A stretch of 36,691 nt of DNA from an uncultured Prevotella sp. (lineage in GTDB: Bacteria; Bacteroidota; Bacteroidia; Bacteroidales; Bacteroidaceae): NCBI GenBank assembly GCA_900541335.1, contig UQJC01000019.1:1-36691 (forward strand), read 5' to 3'. Within the stretch, counting starts at the first letter, position 1, and the number at the start of each line of letters is the position of its first letter. This document shows, piece by piece, positions 17,101 to 24,446 of the stretch. The notes beneath the pieces are model-generated. The model had not been told where the DNA came from, ran no database searches, and saw only the letters and a program-made list of their open reading frames with translations. The position numbers were made by a program, and so were the translations under genes.

Positions 17101-18535
17101 GCGCTTCCTCATGATGGTGCGCAATGTCAACGTCAACTACAACAATAAGTTCAACCTCAGTGTGCCCGGCTTCATGCCGACCATTGGCGACGTATTTGGT
17201 CAGACTAACGGTGCCGGAGCCGGACTGGCTCCCGGCCTCGACTTTGCCTTTGGTATGACGGGCGAGGACTATGTGCGCCGCGCCGCCGAACGTGGTTGGT
17301 TGATGATGGCCGACAGTATCATCACGCCCGCCACGTCCAACCTCACCGAGTCCTTGCAACTCCGTGCCACCCTCGAACCCTTCCGCGATGTCAAGATTGA
17401 CCTCAACGCTTCGTGGAACTCTACGCGCAACCGCAGCATTCAGTACATGTTCGACGGTATGCCTACGACCGAAACGGGTTCCTTCTCGATGACAACCATC
17501 TCCATTGGTTCTGCCTTCGAGAAGATGGGTTCACCCGATAAGGGCTATAAGAGTAAGTCGTTCTCGAAGTTTGTCCAGTCGCTTGACGGCTATCGCCAGC
17601 GAGTTGAAAACCTCTACAAGGGGGCAACCTATCCCGCTGGAACCGAATTGGCAGGCAAGCCCTTCGACCCCGCCAACGGTACAGTTAGCCGCTATGCACC
17701 CGAGGTGATGATTCCCGCCTTCCTTGATGCCTATACTTCAGGCAACACAGGGCTGGACATCTTCCCCGCACTGACCAAACTCCTGCCCAACTGGAACATT
17801 ACCTACGGCGGACTCTCGAAGTTACCGCGCATGAAGAAGGTCTTCAAGAGCTTCAACCTCAACCACTCCTACAAGAGTGTTTACTCCGTAGGTTCGTACA
17901 ACACGTTTACGAGCTACATGGAATACATGAATGGTTTTGGCTTCATCAACGATGTGGCCAGCGGCAACCCCATCCCGAGCTGCATGTACGACGTGTCGAC
18001 AGTGAGCATCAACGAAAGCTTCTCGCCGCTCTTTGGTATCGACATGACGTTCCAGAATAACATTACTGCCAAGATGGAAATGCGCCGCACCCGTGTACTG
18101 ATGCTGAGCATGACGTCGCAACAAATCAACGAAACGCGTTCGAATGACTTTGTCATCGGACTGGGTTACAAGATTGCGGACCTCAACCTCTTTGCCCCCA
18201 AGAAAACGGTGCGATCGAAGAGTAAGGGTACGGGTGCGAAGAAGCAAACGACCACCAACAGCCAAGGCTTTGCGAACGACCTCAACCTGCGTTTGGACAT
18301 TACCTTCCGCAATCAGAGTGCCTTCAACCGCGACATCTTGACCCAACTCACGCAAGCCACAAGTGGTAACAAGGCTGTACAGGTGTCCTTCTCGGCCGAC
18401 TACGCACTGAGCAAGTTCCTCACATTGACGGGCTACTACGACCGACAGATGAACAAGCCTTTGCTCACCTCGTCGTCCTACCCTGTCACAACGCAGGACT
18501 TCGGCATCAGCTTGAAGTTTATGCTCAACCGATAA
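11105..18535 (+). CDS. sprA: SprA/Sov, T9SS outer-membrane translocon
   Basis: The 2,476-residue protein is within the usual SprA size. The start is the TTG at 11105, because it opens a signal peptide (KTPFYILLLVLASICVGVSQAAF) and no ATG lies nearby: the first in-frame ATGs come after about 125 codons, inside conserved sequence. SprA-like stretches include the early region FGPGGVRIRTQGSAELKIG, YIDDFENSKSEID (near 835), LSLLTDAKKNRNKQ, GNPSLGEVRTIMIGVRN, IEVWANELRL, and late barrel segments such as TYNWARGTELENGASLGNTI and NHVPFLKKVNRKYAQTP. SprA is a single giant beta-barrel through which folded T9SS cargo passes, with PorV at its side opening. The frame is intact over 7.4 kb. A promoter-like TACTTTTG overlaps the start codon (see findings). 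Confidence 0.96.
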   Translation: MKTPFYILLLVLASICVGVSQAAFVQGSSRSVYRALTGETATANEASPAVESVQEQPVSVAKDSLPEVKKTVIATLADTARGLVDLKDPENLKNEATYDEETGGYFFGTKLGDDYLDTPFSLSWEEYQRMIMRRSMAAYYRNRNAKEFKEKGKDKFDFTDMKFDLGPLNKIFGPGGVRIRTQGSAELKIGANTRFTDNPSLSERNRKVFGFDFDEKINLSLTGQVGDKVNMDFNYNSEATFDFDAQNLKLRYEGKEDEIIKLIEAGNVSMPTNSSLVRGATSLFGVRADMQFGKLKLSTVISQKKSASSSVSSQGGAQVTSYEFSADAYDENRHFFLSHFFRDRYDENMKQLPTITSGVTVNRVEIWVTNKTGATTDTRNIVGFTDLAEHDHISSPLWGPQSDINPSNNSNDLYATLNATLSAARDISLATPTLDGAGLVGGVDYEKLESARKLSSSEFDLNPALGYVSLRQSLQTDQVLAIAYEYTYKGQTFQVGEFSSDRKDNKEVLFVKTLKNTACTPQMGNWDLMMKNVYSLGATSVQKDKFKLDIKLLSDTSGVYLSYIPAPGLKDKKILSLVGLDRLNNNNKIGPNGYFDFVEGYTIDPQSGRVFFPMVEPFGKGLAKAIGNEELAKKYVFQELYDSTRTVARQIAEKNKYIITGEYKASRNDEIQLGAMNVPRGSVVVTAGGQILMEGSDYTVDYNSGIVRILNKSILDAGTAINVSLESNTDFGMQRKTMFGLNFQYDFSKDFQLGGTFMHLGEKPLTTKVAMGSEPLNNTLWGLNLSWKKQSQRLTDWLDKLPLLHCTAPSSINFTAEFAQLIAGKSQGAQGNASYIDDFENSKSEIDISNPVEWNLSSVPAMFPESKLTSDVRYGYNRALLAWYYIDPLFTRRSSSLTPGHIKGDLKQLSDPDVREVYKSELFPNRSVNMQESNTLNVLNLAYYPNERGPYNLDPSLDTDGRLLNPEQRWGGMMRKLDNSDFEAANIEYIEFWLLDPFIKAREAGKTFSGDLYFNLGEISEDVLKDGKKFFESGLPVDGDPSQYMETVWGRVPTQNAVTYAFNTASGSRSKQDVGFNGLSSEEEKTYPAYANYLASVQSRVRPAVYDSLLRSPSADRYHYFRGSDYDREQRSILDRYKYINNPNGNSVDSENSPESYSTAYKTQPDVEDINQDFTLNEYDKYYQYRVRIAEDAMQVGQNYIVDKRVATVTTRDKQKKQYTWYQFRIPVDQYEKREGGISDFSSIRFMRMFMTGFSQPVVLRMATLNLVHGEWRAYEQALYQGKAPETSGTLEVSAVNFEENNEKQPVNYILPPGISRVQDPGQTQILQNDEQSLALTVKSLASGDARAVYKNTTLDLRRYKHLQMFTHANSLQGETAVNDGEVSVFIRLGSDYKSNFYEYEIPLKITPPNKYADTPGNARIVWPADNMVDIDLSLLTDAKKNRNKQKALGLTSYAQLYSEYDPARPANKVSVMGNPSLGEVRTIMIGVRNKSRTVQHIEVWANELRLQQFSNKGGWAAQSQLNLQLSDIASLNLTGHIETEGFGGLEETVSQRRDDNLYEYSITTNVQAGKFLPEKAKLNAPIYYSYSKQRTSPRYNPLDTDMELDDALDALANKHQKDSLKHIAEKVVVNKNFSITGARFNIATKRHTMPYDPANFTFGYAYSVRHTTGETTAWEKDQNWKYSFNYNWSPNFKAFEPFKKSKKKSKWFRILKEQSINFAPQNIGFNSDITRSYYELQERDIENAGNNSSLPLTWSSDFLWNRSFQLRWDLTKNIHANFSSGTNAEIEQPYTAVNKDLYPDRYAAWKDSVWHSIKQLGRPLTYQQNFDLSWKLPLNRLPLFDWLTVDASYNGTYNWARGTELENGASLGNTINNSRNITGNGRINLETLYNHVPFLKKVNRKYAQTPKEKSKKEEKKNFQKEVVLKADTTQVLAHNQRSKKLRVTALRPDGTRYPLRYKVLDNNKIEILTKDTARVKVTVTPRRRKEDQGWYKALQMGTRFLMMVRNVNVNYNNKFNLSVPGFMPTIGDVFGQTNGAGAGLAPGLDFAFGMTGEDYVRRAAERGWLMMADSIITPATSNLTESLQLRATLEPFRDVKIDLNASWNSTRNRSIQYMFDGMPTTETGSFSMTTISIGSAFEKMGSPDKGYKSKSFSKFVQSLDGYRQRVENLYKGATYPAGTELAGKPFDPANGTVSRYAPEVMIPAFLDAYTSGNTGLDIFPALTKLLPNWNITYGGLSKLPRMKKVFKSFNLNHSYKSVYSVGSYNTFTSYMEYMNGFGFINDVASGNPIPSCMYDVSTVSINESFSPLFGIDMTFQNNITAKMEMRRTRVLMLSMTSQQINETRSNDFVIGLGYKIADLNLFAPKKTVRSKSKGTGAKKQTTTNSQGFANDLNLRLDITFRNQSAFNRDILTQLTQATSGNKAVQVSFSADYALSKFLTLTGYYDRQMNKPLLTSSSYPVTTQDFGISLKFMLNR

Positions 18536-18854
18536 GGACTGGTGCAGACTTGGCGAAGTAAGCCATGTGTACATCCGCAATGTGTCCTCGTGGTGGAAGA
18601 ATACACAAAGAGAGCTTTACAATGTGTTCTCGTCACCTACGAGTACACATTGTTACCTTGCAGATGTGTTCTCGTCACCTACAAGTACACATTGTTACCC
18701 TACAGATGTGTTCTCGTCAACGACGAGTACACATTGCAAGGCACTTGCTGTATGCTCGTAAACCGCGCGGCCATCTCTGCACTTGATTCCTTGTGCGGAT
18801 TTGCCCGTGGGGTATCCTTTCTCTCACACTCTCCTTCACTGACAACTCCCTCCT
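18536..18854. other. Gene-free region between sprA and the FAH-like gene
   Basis: This 319-bp stretch holds a 42-bp tandem repeat array (18580-18737) and then about 117 bp of plain sequence. Three short overlapping plus-strand frames are open through the repeats only because 42 is a multiple of three; none has family similarity. No consensus TAnnTTTG promoter was found before the start codon at 18855. Confidence 0.7.
18580..18737. repeat. 42-bp tandem repeat array of imperfect palindromes
   Basis: Four units start at 18580, 18622, 18664 and 18706, at a period of exactly 42 bp. Units 2-4 begin ATGTGTTCTCGT; unit 1 is more diverged (ATGTGTCCTCGT). In units 2 and 4 the left arm ATGTGTTCTCGT faces ACGAGTACACAT across a 5-nt spacer, giving a 12-bp hairpin with one mismatch; unit 3 has a second mismatch (ACAAGTACACAT). 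The spacer between palindromes (TGTTACCTTGCAG or TGTTACCCTACAG) is also conserved. Confidence 0.92.
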
Positions 18855-19421
18855 ATGAAGATTTTCCGTCTCCTTTCTCCCCTTCCCAGCGTGCTGACTG
18901 TCCCCGACACCGCACTGCTCATACAGAAACGTCCCTTCTTCATCCCCGACTTTACGCAAGACTGTCGCGCCCAACTCTGTGCCGTCATCCGCATCACACG
19001 ACTCGGGCGAAGTATCGGCGAACGCTTCGTTCCGCGCTATTATCAAGCGGAACAAATCAGCCTCGGAGTACACTTCGTAGCACACGATTTACTCGAACAA
19101 TTACGCCAAGAAGGTCAACCTTGGGACATTGCTGTGGGCTTTGACAATGCCGTAGCCGTAGCTGAAACTACCAACGGTCATTTTGCTCCAGAAAGCTCCG
19201 TTGCGTTGCACATAAACGAGGATACGACAACAGGCCTGGTGCCTGCCGACTTCCTCACAGAAGCCCACCGCGCCATTGCGCACATCAGTACGCACTACAC
19301 GCTGCGTCAAGGAGACCTCTTCCTCTTCCCCCTGCCCGTAGCTGAGCGCACGGTAGCCATTGACGACCACCTTACGCTTAGCCTCAACGGGGAAGCCCTC
19401 CTTTCCTTCAATGTCAAATAA
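18855..19421 (+). CDS. Degenerate fumarylacetoacetate hydrolase (FAH)-family protein
   Basis: The 188-residue protein follows the small FAH-fold proteins of Bacteroidota: FFIPDFTQD near 28-36, RITRLGRSIGERFVPRYYQ near 46-64, SLGVHFVAHDLLEQLRQEGQPW near 69-90, GFDNAVAVAE near 95-104, ISTHYTLRQGDLFLF near 148-162 and a final LSLNGEALLSFNVK. The expected metal-binding E-x-E is replaced by Q-L-C (in DCRAQLCAVIRI), and the usual T-G-T-P-x-G-V-G loop is replaced by FPLPVAERTV; the Asp of GFD remains. It is therefore probably not an active hydrolase. A gene of this family precedes porU in P. gingivalis as well, by my recollection. It lies 16 bp before porU and is likely cotranscribed with it. Its function is unknown. 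Confidence 0.75.
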   Translation: MKIFRLLSPLPSVLTVPDTALLIQKRPFFIPDFTQDCRAQLCAVIRITRLGRSIGERFVPRYYQAEQISLGVHFVAHDLLEQLRQEGQPWDIAVGFDNAVAVAETTNGHFAPESSVALHINEDTTTGLVPADFLTEAHRAIAHISTHYTLRQGDLFLFPLPVAERTVAIDDHLTLSLNGEALLSFNVK

Positions 19422-19437
19422 TCTGCTACTTCATCCT

Positions 19438-22400
19438 ATGAAACTATTTTCTCGGCTCATCCTGACCGCCTCGCTGACTTGTGCCACTCCGTTGTGGGGA
19501 CAGCCTGCGACTGCGCCGCAAACTCTGCAAGGAGTCGAAACGGCGCAATTCAACCTCGGAAAGCTACTGCCCTCGGATTCGATACAGATTTACATGGAAT
19601 ATCCCGAATTCGTTGCGCTCTCAGCCAAGGAGCGCGATGAACTCTCGGCGCAAGGCTTTGTGCCCGATTCGGAGATGCGCTTTCACGTGACGCGCACCGT
19701 GTCGCGCGGCGAGACGCTGGCCGATGTGGTCTTTACACCGGTCGTTCTGCGTGACGGTAAATGGATGAAGGTCAGAAACTATGAACTGAAAGTACGCACC
19801 CTTTCGCCCCTTAAAGGCATCTACCACAAAGTAGCCGCACTCCAGACCAAGGCGGAACAACGCACCCGCTACGCTGCTCACTCGGTGCTGGCACAAGGGA
19901 AATGGGTGAAGATACGTGTAGAGAAGGAAGGACTCTACCAACTGACCGACCAACAGCTCCGCGACATGGGATTTGCAGACCCCACACGCGTCAAGCTCTA
20001 CGGCTACGGCGGTCGCTTGCTGCCCGACGTATTGAAATTTACAGGGAAAGATGCGGTCATCGACGACCTCAACGAAGTGCCGCTCTACCGACGCAAAGGT
20101 TCTGTACTCTTCTTTGCCGAAGGACTGACTACATGGAACGAGGACGGCTCTTTTCTGACCAATACTTTCTCCTCGCACAGCTATTACTTCCTCACCGAAG
20201 GCGAACAGCCCGCTCCCTTCCCTACGCTCGAAGCTCCTGCCTCGACGGCACAAACGGTCAACACGGTGAAGGCATTTACGAAGTTTGACAACGATGCTTT
20301 CGTATGGTACGGCGGTGGCCGAGACTTTTATGACTCAAAAGACCTGATTGACGGCCCTAAATTTAAACTCTCCCTACCCGGTCACACAGGGGGCAAGTGT
20401 AAGGTTTACTACGACCTTTCAGCCCAAAGTACAACCAACCGCATTGCCTTCACTATCACCCAAGGCAGTAACTCGAAACGGGTGGCTACGGGGCAACTGA
20501 ACATTACGCAAACCGGCGAGACAGCCCGCGGCTATCAGCATTCCTTTACGACGGAATTGGAAAGCGAGGAAACGTTTACGGTCAAGACGGCATACACGGG
20601 ACGCTTGAACTACCTCTCAACAACCTATCCACAACACCTCTCGACGGCCTATACTACCGCTCCGTTTACGACGACCGAAAGCGCGGCTGTCCGTTTGGAA
20701 GTGGCTTCGGCCGATGCTCATACCCAAGTGTGGCGACTGGGCAATGCGGAAGAAACCGTAGCTGCTCTGCCCGGTTCACTCAACGGCTCGACTTACACGG
20801 CACAAGCTCCGACTGGCAAGGACCGCTTCATTGTGGTCAATACCGAAGGTTCCTATCCCGCCCCCGAAGTAGTGGGAGAAATTGCCAACCAAGATCTTCA
20901 TGCCGACAGTTGCCTGGACTATGTCATCATTGTTCCCGCTTCGGGCAAACTGACGGCTGAAGCCGAACGACTGGCAGAAGCACACCGCAACCACAGCAAA
21001 CTGCGCATAAAGGTGGTACGTGCCGACCAGCTCTACAACGAATTTTCTTCGGGTACACCCGATGCCTCCGCTTATCGCCGCTACTTGAAGATGCTCTACG
21101 ACCGGGCACAACGACCTGAAGATGCACCGCGTTACCTGTTGCTCTTCGGCGACTGTTCCTATGACAACCGCATGATTACGTCGGACTGGAAGGGAACGTC
21201 GCCCGACGACTACTTGTTGGCTTTCGAGCGACACTATAAGGATCTCTATTCCAGCACGGAATATACCATCGGAACCCTCCACAGTTTCGTGACCGATGAC
21301 TTCTACGGACTGTTGGATGACGAGGAGGGTAAGCGCATGACGGTTGAGAAGATAGACCTCGGCATTGGACGCTTTGTCTGCCACACAGAAGATAAAGCCA
21401 AATGGTTGGTCGACCAAACACTGCGCTACTTTCGCAACGAGAATCCGGGTATTTGGAAAAACCGCATGTGGGCCATCGCCGATGTGGGCGACGACAACCT
21501 GCACATGAACGACGCCCAGGAAGTGGCCAACACGGTCAAGAAATCGGCCAACGCGAACTTCCTCCTGCGCCGCCTTTATCCCGATGTCTATACTCCTACG
21601 CTCACCGCGAAGGGACTGACTTACCCCGAGGCCACAGAGAAGATTAAGACACTGGTTAAGCAGGGTTCACTGATTTTCAACTACAATGGTCACGGCAGTC
21701 CCGATCGCATCTCGCACAAGTTCTTCTATACCAAGGAACAGATGTATGAAAACGTGGGGAAGGCTCAGCCCGTGTGGGTGTTCGCTTCGTGCGAAATCAC
21801 GCCTTACGACCAAGCTATCGACGACATCGGACGCAACGCGCTCTTTGCACCCGAAGGTCCGGCGGTGGCAGTCGTGTGTGCCGCACGCTCGGTGTTTGCC
21901 AACTACAACCGCTCGCTCAACATGGGCTTTATGGAGTTTGCCTTAGGTAAAGATGCTGCGGGCAACCGTCACAGTCTGGGCGAAGCGCTCCGCCTTACGA
22001 AATGCGAACTCATCAATAACACGGGATTACCCATCGGCACGGATCAGACCATCAACAAACTGAAGTACATCCTCATGGGCGACCCTGCGCTCTGCCTGTC
22101 TTATCCCGACCCGGGCATCCGCATTGACAGCATCAATGGCGAAGCAATCAAGGGGACGGGCATGACCGAGTTGCGCATCGGGCAGAAAGTGCGCCTCACA
22201 GGCTACGTCAATGCTGACGCGATGGCAACCACGCCCGACACGAGTTACGACGGTACCCTCTCGGGAACAGTCTTTGCTCCCTCTCAACGGATTACCTGCA
22301 AGGGACAAGACAACAAGGGAGGCAAACGACTCAGCTTTACGGACTACACCCAAACGCTCTTTGAGGGTACGGTCGAAGTCAAGGCTGGACGCTTTGCCTT

Positions 22401-23190
22401 GGAATTCATCGTTCCGCGCGGCATTGCTTTCCAACAAAAGGAAGGATTGCTCTCTCTATACGCAGTGAAAAAGGACGGTACGTCGGAACTCAACGGCAGT
22501 TTCAAACAATTCTGCTTCTACGGAACGGCCGATGTGACACAAACCGACACGCTCGGTCCGGATGTCTACCTTTATCTCAACACACCCGACTTTGCCAGCG
22601 GAGCAAAAGTGAATGCTTCACCGACCTTCTATGCCGCCATCAATGATTCCTCGGGCATCTCGCTCCTCAGCGGCAACTTAGGTCACGATATGGAAATGTG
22701 GTTGGACAACGACCCGAGCACCACGCGCACGCTCAACGACTTCTTTAGCTTCGACTATGGTTCTTACAGCAAAGGACTGGTTTCCTATCCGATGGAAGGA
22801 CTCACGCCGGGCCGCCACCGCGTGACGTTCCGTGTCTGGGACGTGTTTGACAACGCCACAACGACCTCGCTCGACTTTGTAGTTGGCGATCAAGCCGAAC
22901 CGAAATTTGAGGTGATCTCATCGGTCGATGTACCTTCGGTTGCGACCAACCTGGTCACCACATTGGCTGATCCAGAAGAAGCAGACACACAGATAACCAC
23001 AGAAGTGTACAACACACACGGCATGCGCGTATGGCACCGCACACTCAAAGTGCCTGCCGGCAATCGCTACGTGTCAACCGTTTGGAATCTGACTGACTAC
23101 GCAGGCAACCGTCTCGAGCCTGGTGTCTACTTCTACCGGAGTAAAAAGGGCGGAAAGGAAACATCGACCCGCCGTTTGCTCATTCAGTAG
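19438..23190 (+). CDS. porU: PorU, T9SS C-terminal signal peptidase/sortase (gingipain-like C25 family)
   Basis: The start is set at the ATG at 19438, which opens the signal peptide MKLFSRLILTASLTCATPLWGQ; an ATG at 19411 would overlap the preceding gene. The product has 1,250 residues. The caspase-like C25 domain is clear: DYVIIVPASGKLTAEAERLA, then RYLLLFGDCSYDNR, DDFYGLLDDEEG, the catalytic His in FNYNGHGSPDRIS (H752) and the catalytic Cys in VWVFASCEITPYD (C785). The final ~80 residues (TEVYNTHGMRVWHRTL...GNRLEPGVYFYR) form an Ig-like domain like the T9SS C-terminal signal. PorU sits on the cell surface, cleaves cargo C-terminal domains and, in P. gingivalis, joins cargo to A-LPS. Confidence 0.96.
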   Translation: MKLFSRLILTASLTCATPLWGQPATAPQTLQGVETAQFNLGKLLPSDSIQIYMEYPEFVALSAKERDELSAQGFVPDSEMRFHVTRTVSRGETLADVVFTPVVLRDGKWMKVRNYELKVRTLSPLKGIYHKVAALQTKAEQRTRYAAHSVLAQGKWVKIRVEKEGLYQLTDQQLRDMGFADPTRVKLYGYGGRLLPDVLKFTGKDAVIDDLNEVPLYRRKGSVLFFAEGLTTWNEDGSFLTNTFSSHSYYFLTEGEQPAPFPTLEAPASTAQTVNTVKAFTKFDNDAFVWYGGGRDFYDSKDLIDGPKFKLSLPGHTGGKCKVYYDLSAQSTTNRIAFTITQGSNSKRVATGQLNITQTGETARGYQHSFTTELESEETFTVKTAYTGRLNYLSTTYPQHLSTAYTTAPFTTTESAAVRLEVASADAHTQVWRLGNAEETVAALPGSLNGSTYTAQAPTGKDRFIVVNTEGSYPAPEVVGEIANQDLHADSCLDYVIIVPASGKLTAEAERLAEAHRNHSKLRIKVVRADQLYNEFSSGTPDASAYRRYLKMLYDRAQRPEDAPRYLLLFGDCSYDNRMITSDWKGTSPDDYLLAFERHYKDLYSSTEYTIGTLHSFVTDDFYGLLDDEEGKRMTVEKIDLGIGRFVCHTEDKAKWLVDQTLRYFRNENPGIWKNRMWAIADVGDDNLHMNDAQEVANTVKKSANANFLLRRLYPDVYTPTLTAKGLTYPEATEKIKTLVKQGSLIFNYNGHGSPDRISHKFFYTKEQMYENVGKAQPVWVFASCEITPYDQAIDDIGRNALFAPEGPAVAVVCAARSVFANYNRSLNMGFMEFALGKDAAGNRHSLGEALRLTKCELINNTGLPIGTDQTINKLKYILMGDPALCLSYPDPGIRIDSINGEAIKGTGMTELRIGQKVRLTGYVNADAMATTPDTSYDGTLSGTVFAPSQRITCKGQDNKGGKRLSFTDYTQTLFEGTVEVKAGRFALEFIVPRGIAFQQKEGLLSLYAVKKDGTSELNGSFKQFCFYGTADVTQTDTLGPDVYLYLNTPDFASGAKVNASPTFYAAINDSSGISLLSGNLGHDMEMWLDNDPSTTRTLNDFFSFDYGSYSKGLVSYPMEGLTPGRHRVTFRVWDVFDNATTTSLDFVVGDQAEPKFEVISSVDVPSVATNLVTTLADPEEADTQITTEVYNTHGMRVWHRTLKVPAGNRYVSTVWNLTDYAGNRLEPGVYFYRSKKGGKETSTRRLLIQ

Positions 23191-23241
23191 CAATTTGGCA
23201 AGGCAAACAATAATTTTCCCCCCTCTGCGTTTTAATGAACC

Positions 23242-23262
23242 GAGCGCGGCTTCGGCCGCCTC
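23242..23262 (+). other. UUCG-capped hairpin between porU and porV
   Basis: GCGGC (23246-23250), TTCG and GCCGC (23255-23259) form a stem closed by a C(UUCG)G tetraloop, extended by GAG/CTC around one bulged base. Only a weak T-rich stretch follows, so it may be a stabilising or attenuating element rather than a full terminator. Confidence 0.7.
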
Positions 23263-23291
23263 GCTTTCCTCATCCATACTTACCTCAGACA

Positions 23292-24446
23292 ATGAAGACA
23301 AAACATATCCTTCCGCTCGCGCTCGCCTTCGCAGCCACACCGCTACAGGCTGACGACGAAGTGCGCGACCAGTTTAACCCCGTGCGTACCGCCGTTGTAT
23401 CGCAGACCATTGCCCCCGATGCACGCGCCGGCGGTATGGGTGATGTGGGTGCCGCAACCGATCCCGACGTACACTCACAGTATTGGAACCCTGCCAAATA
23501 TCCCTTCACCATTTCCCGTGCAGGCTTTGCCATCAATTACACTCCGTGGCTCCGCAAGTTAACGACGGGCATCGCCTTGCTCGATGCTGCCGGTTACGTG
23601 CGTCTTGGCGATTACCAGGCATTGAGTGCCTCTCTCCGTTACTTCACGCTCGGTGAGGTCTCTGCAGGCGACATGACAGTCAAGCCTTACGAATTGGGAG
23701 TCGACTTGGCTTACTCCCGTATGTTGAGTGAGAAGTTCTCGGCCGCTGTAGCCATGCGTTACATCTATTCCGACCTCTCGGGCCATTACGACAACGAGAC
23801 TTCACCCGGTTCTGCCTTCGCTGCCGACATTGCCTTGTATTACAATACGTATGTCATGATGGGCCAGCGCGAATGCCAGCTTTCCTGGGGTTTGAACATC
23901 AACAATATCGGTAGCAAAATTTCCTACGGTGACGACTATTCTCACTTCATCCCGACCAACCTCCGCTTGGGTTTGAGCTACATGATTCCCATCAACGAGT
24001 ACAACCGCATTGCTTTCTCGGCTGACATCAACAAACTGCTCGTTCCCTCCATGCCGCTCAAGGGAGCCGATGAAGATGACAACGAATACCAGGAACGCCT
24101 CGAAAAAGACTACTATAACAAGTCGTCCATCGGCGGTATCTTTACCTCCTTCGGTGACTCCGAACGCGGTTTTAAGGGTGAAATGGAAGAAATCAACTTC
24201 GGTATCGGTATGGAATACGTATACAACGAGAAGTTCACCCTTCGTGCGGGCTATCATCATGAAAGCAAGATGCAGGGCAACCGTAAGTATGCTACCGTTG
24301 GTGCCGGTTTCCGCATGAACGTACTCGCCATCGATGCGGGTTACGTCATTGCAACCAGTCCTTCTAACCCGCTCGACCAAACGCTGCGCGTATCGCTTGC
24401 GTTCGACTTCGACGGCATTCGTGATCTCATAGGAAGAAGAAGATAA
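23292..24446 (+). CDS. porV: PorV (LptO), T9SS outer-membrane shuttle protein
   Basis: The start is set at the ATG at 23292, which opens the signal peptide MKTKHILPLALAFAATPLQA. A longer frame upstream runs through the hairpin. The product has 384 residues. The hallmark near the mature N-terminus is ARAGGMGDVGAATDPDVHSQYWNPAKYPF, followed by alternating amphipathic strands with aromatic residues, ending in VSLAFDFDGIRDLIGRRR. This is the FadL-like 14-strand barrel family PorV/PorP-like. PorV binds the C-terminal domain of cargo at SprA and carries it to PorU. It lies 101 bp after porU, and its stop codon overlaps the start of ispF by one base. Confidence 0.95.
   Translation: MKTKHILPLALAFAATPLQADDEVRDQFNPVRTAVVSQTIAPDARAGGMGDVGAATDPDVHSQYWNPAKYPFTISRAGFAINYTPWLRKLTTGIALLDAAGYVRLGDYQALSASLRYFTLGEVSAGDMTVKPYELGVDLAYSRMLSEKFSAAVAMRYIYSDLSGHYDNETSPGSAFAADIALYYNTYVMMGQRECQLSWGLNINNIGSKISYGDDYSHFIPTNLRLGLSYMIPINEYNRIAFSADINKLLVPSMPLKGADEDDNEYQERLEKDYYNKSSIGGIFTSFGDSERGFKGEMEEINFGIGMEYVYNEKFTLRAGYHHESKMQGNRKYATVGAGFRMNVLAIDAGYVIATSPSNPLDQTLRVSLAFDFDGIRDLIGRRR

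Noticed and set aside
18580..18737. CRISPR array.
   Set aside because: The repeats are tandem with conserved, not unique, spacers, there are only four, and no cas gene is present.
18542..19144. Long open frame through the 42-bp repeats, which would encode a repetitive Cys/Val-rich peptide.
   Set aside because: It is open because the period is a multiple of three, two other frames are open too, and it overlaps the better supported FAH-family gene in another frame.
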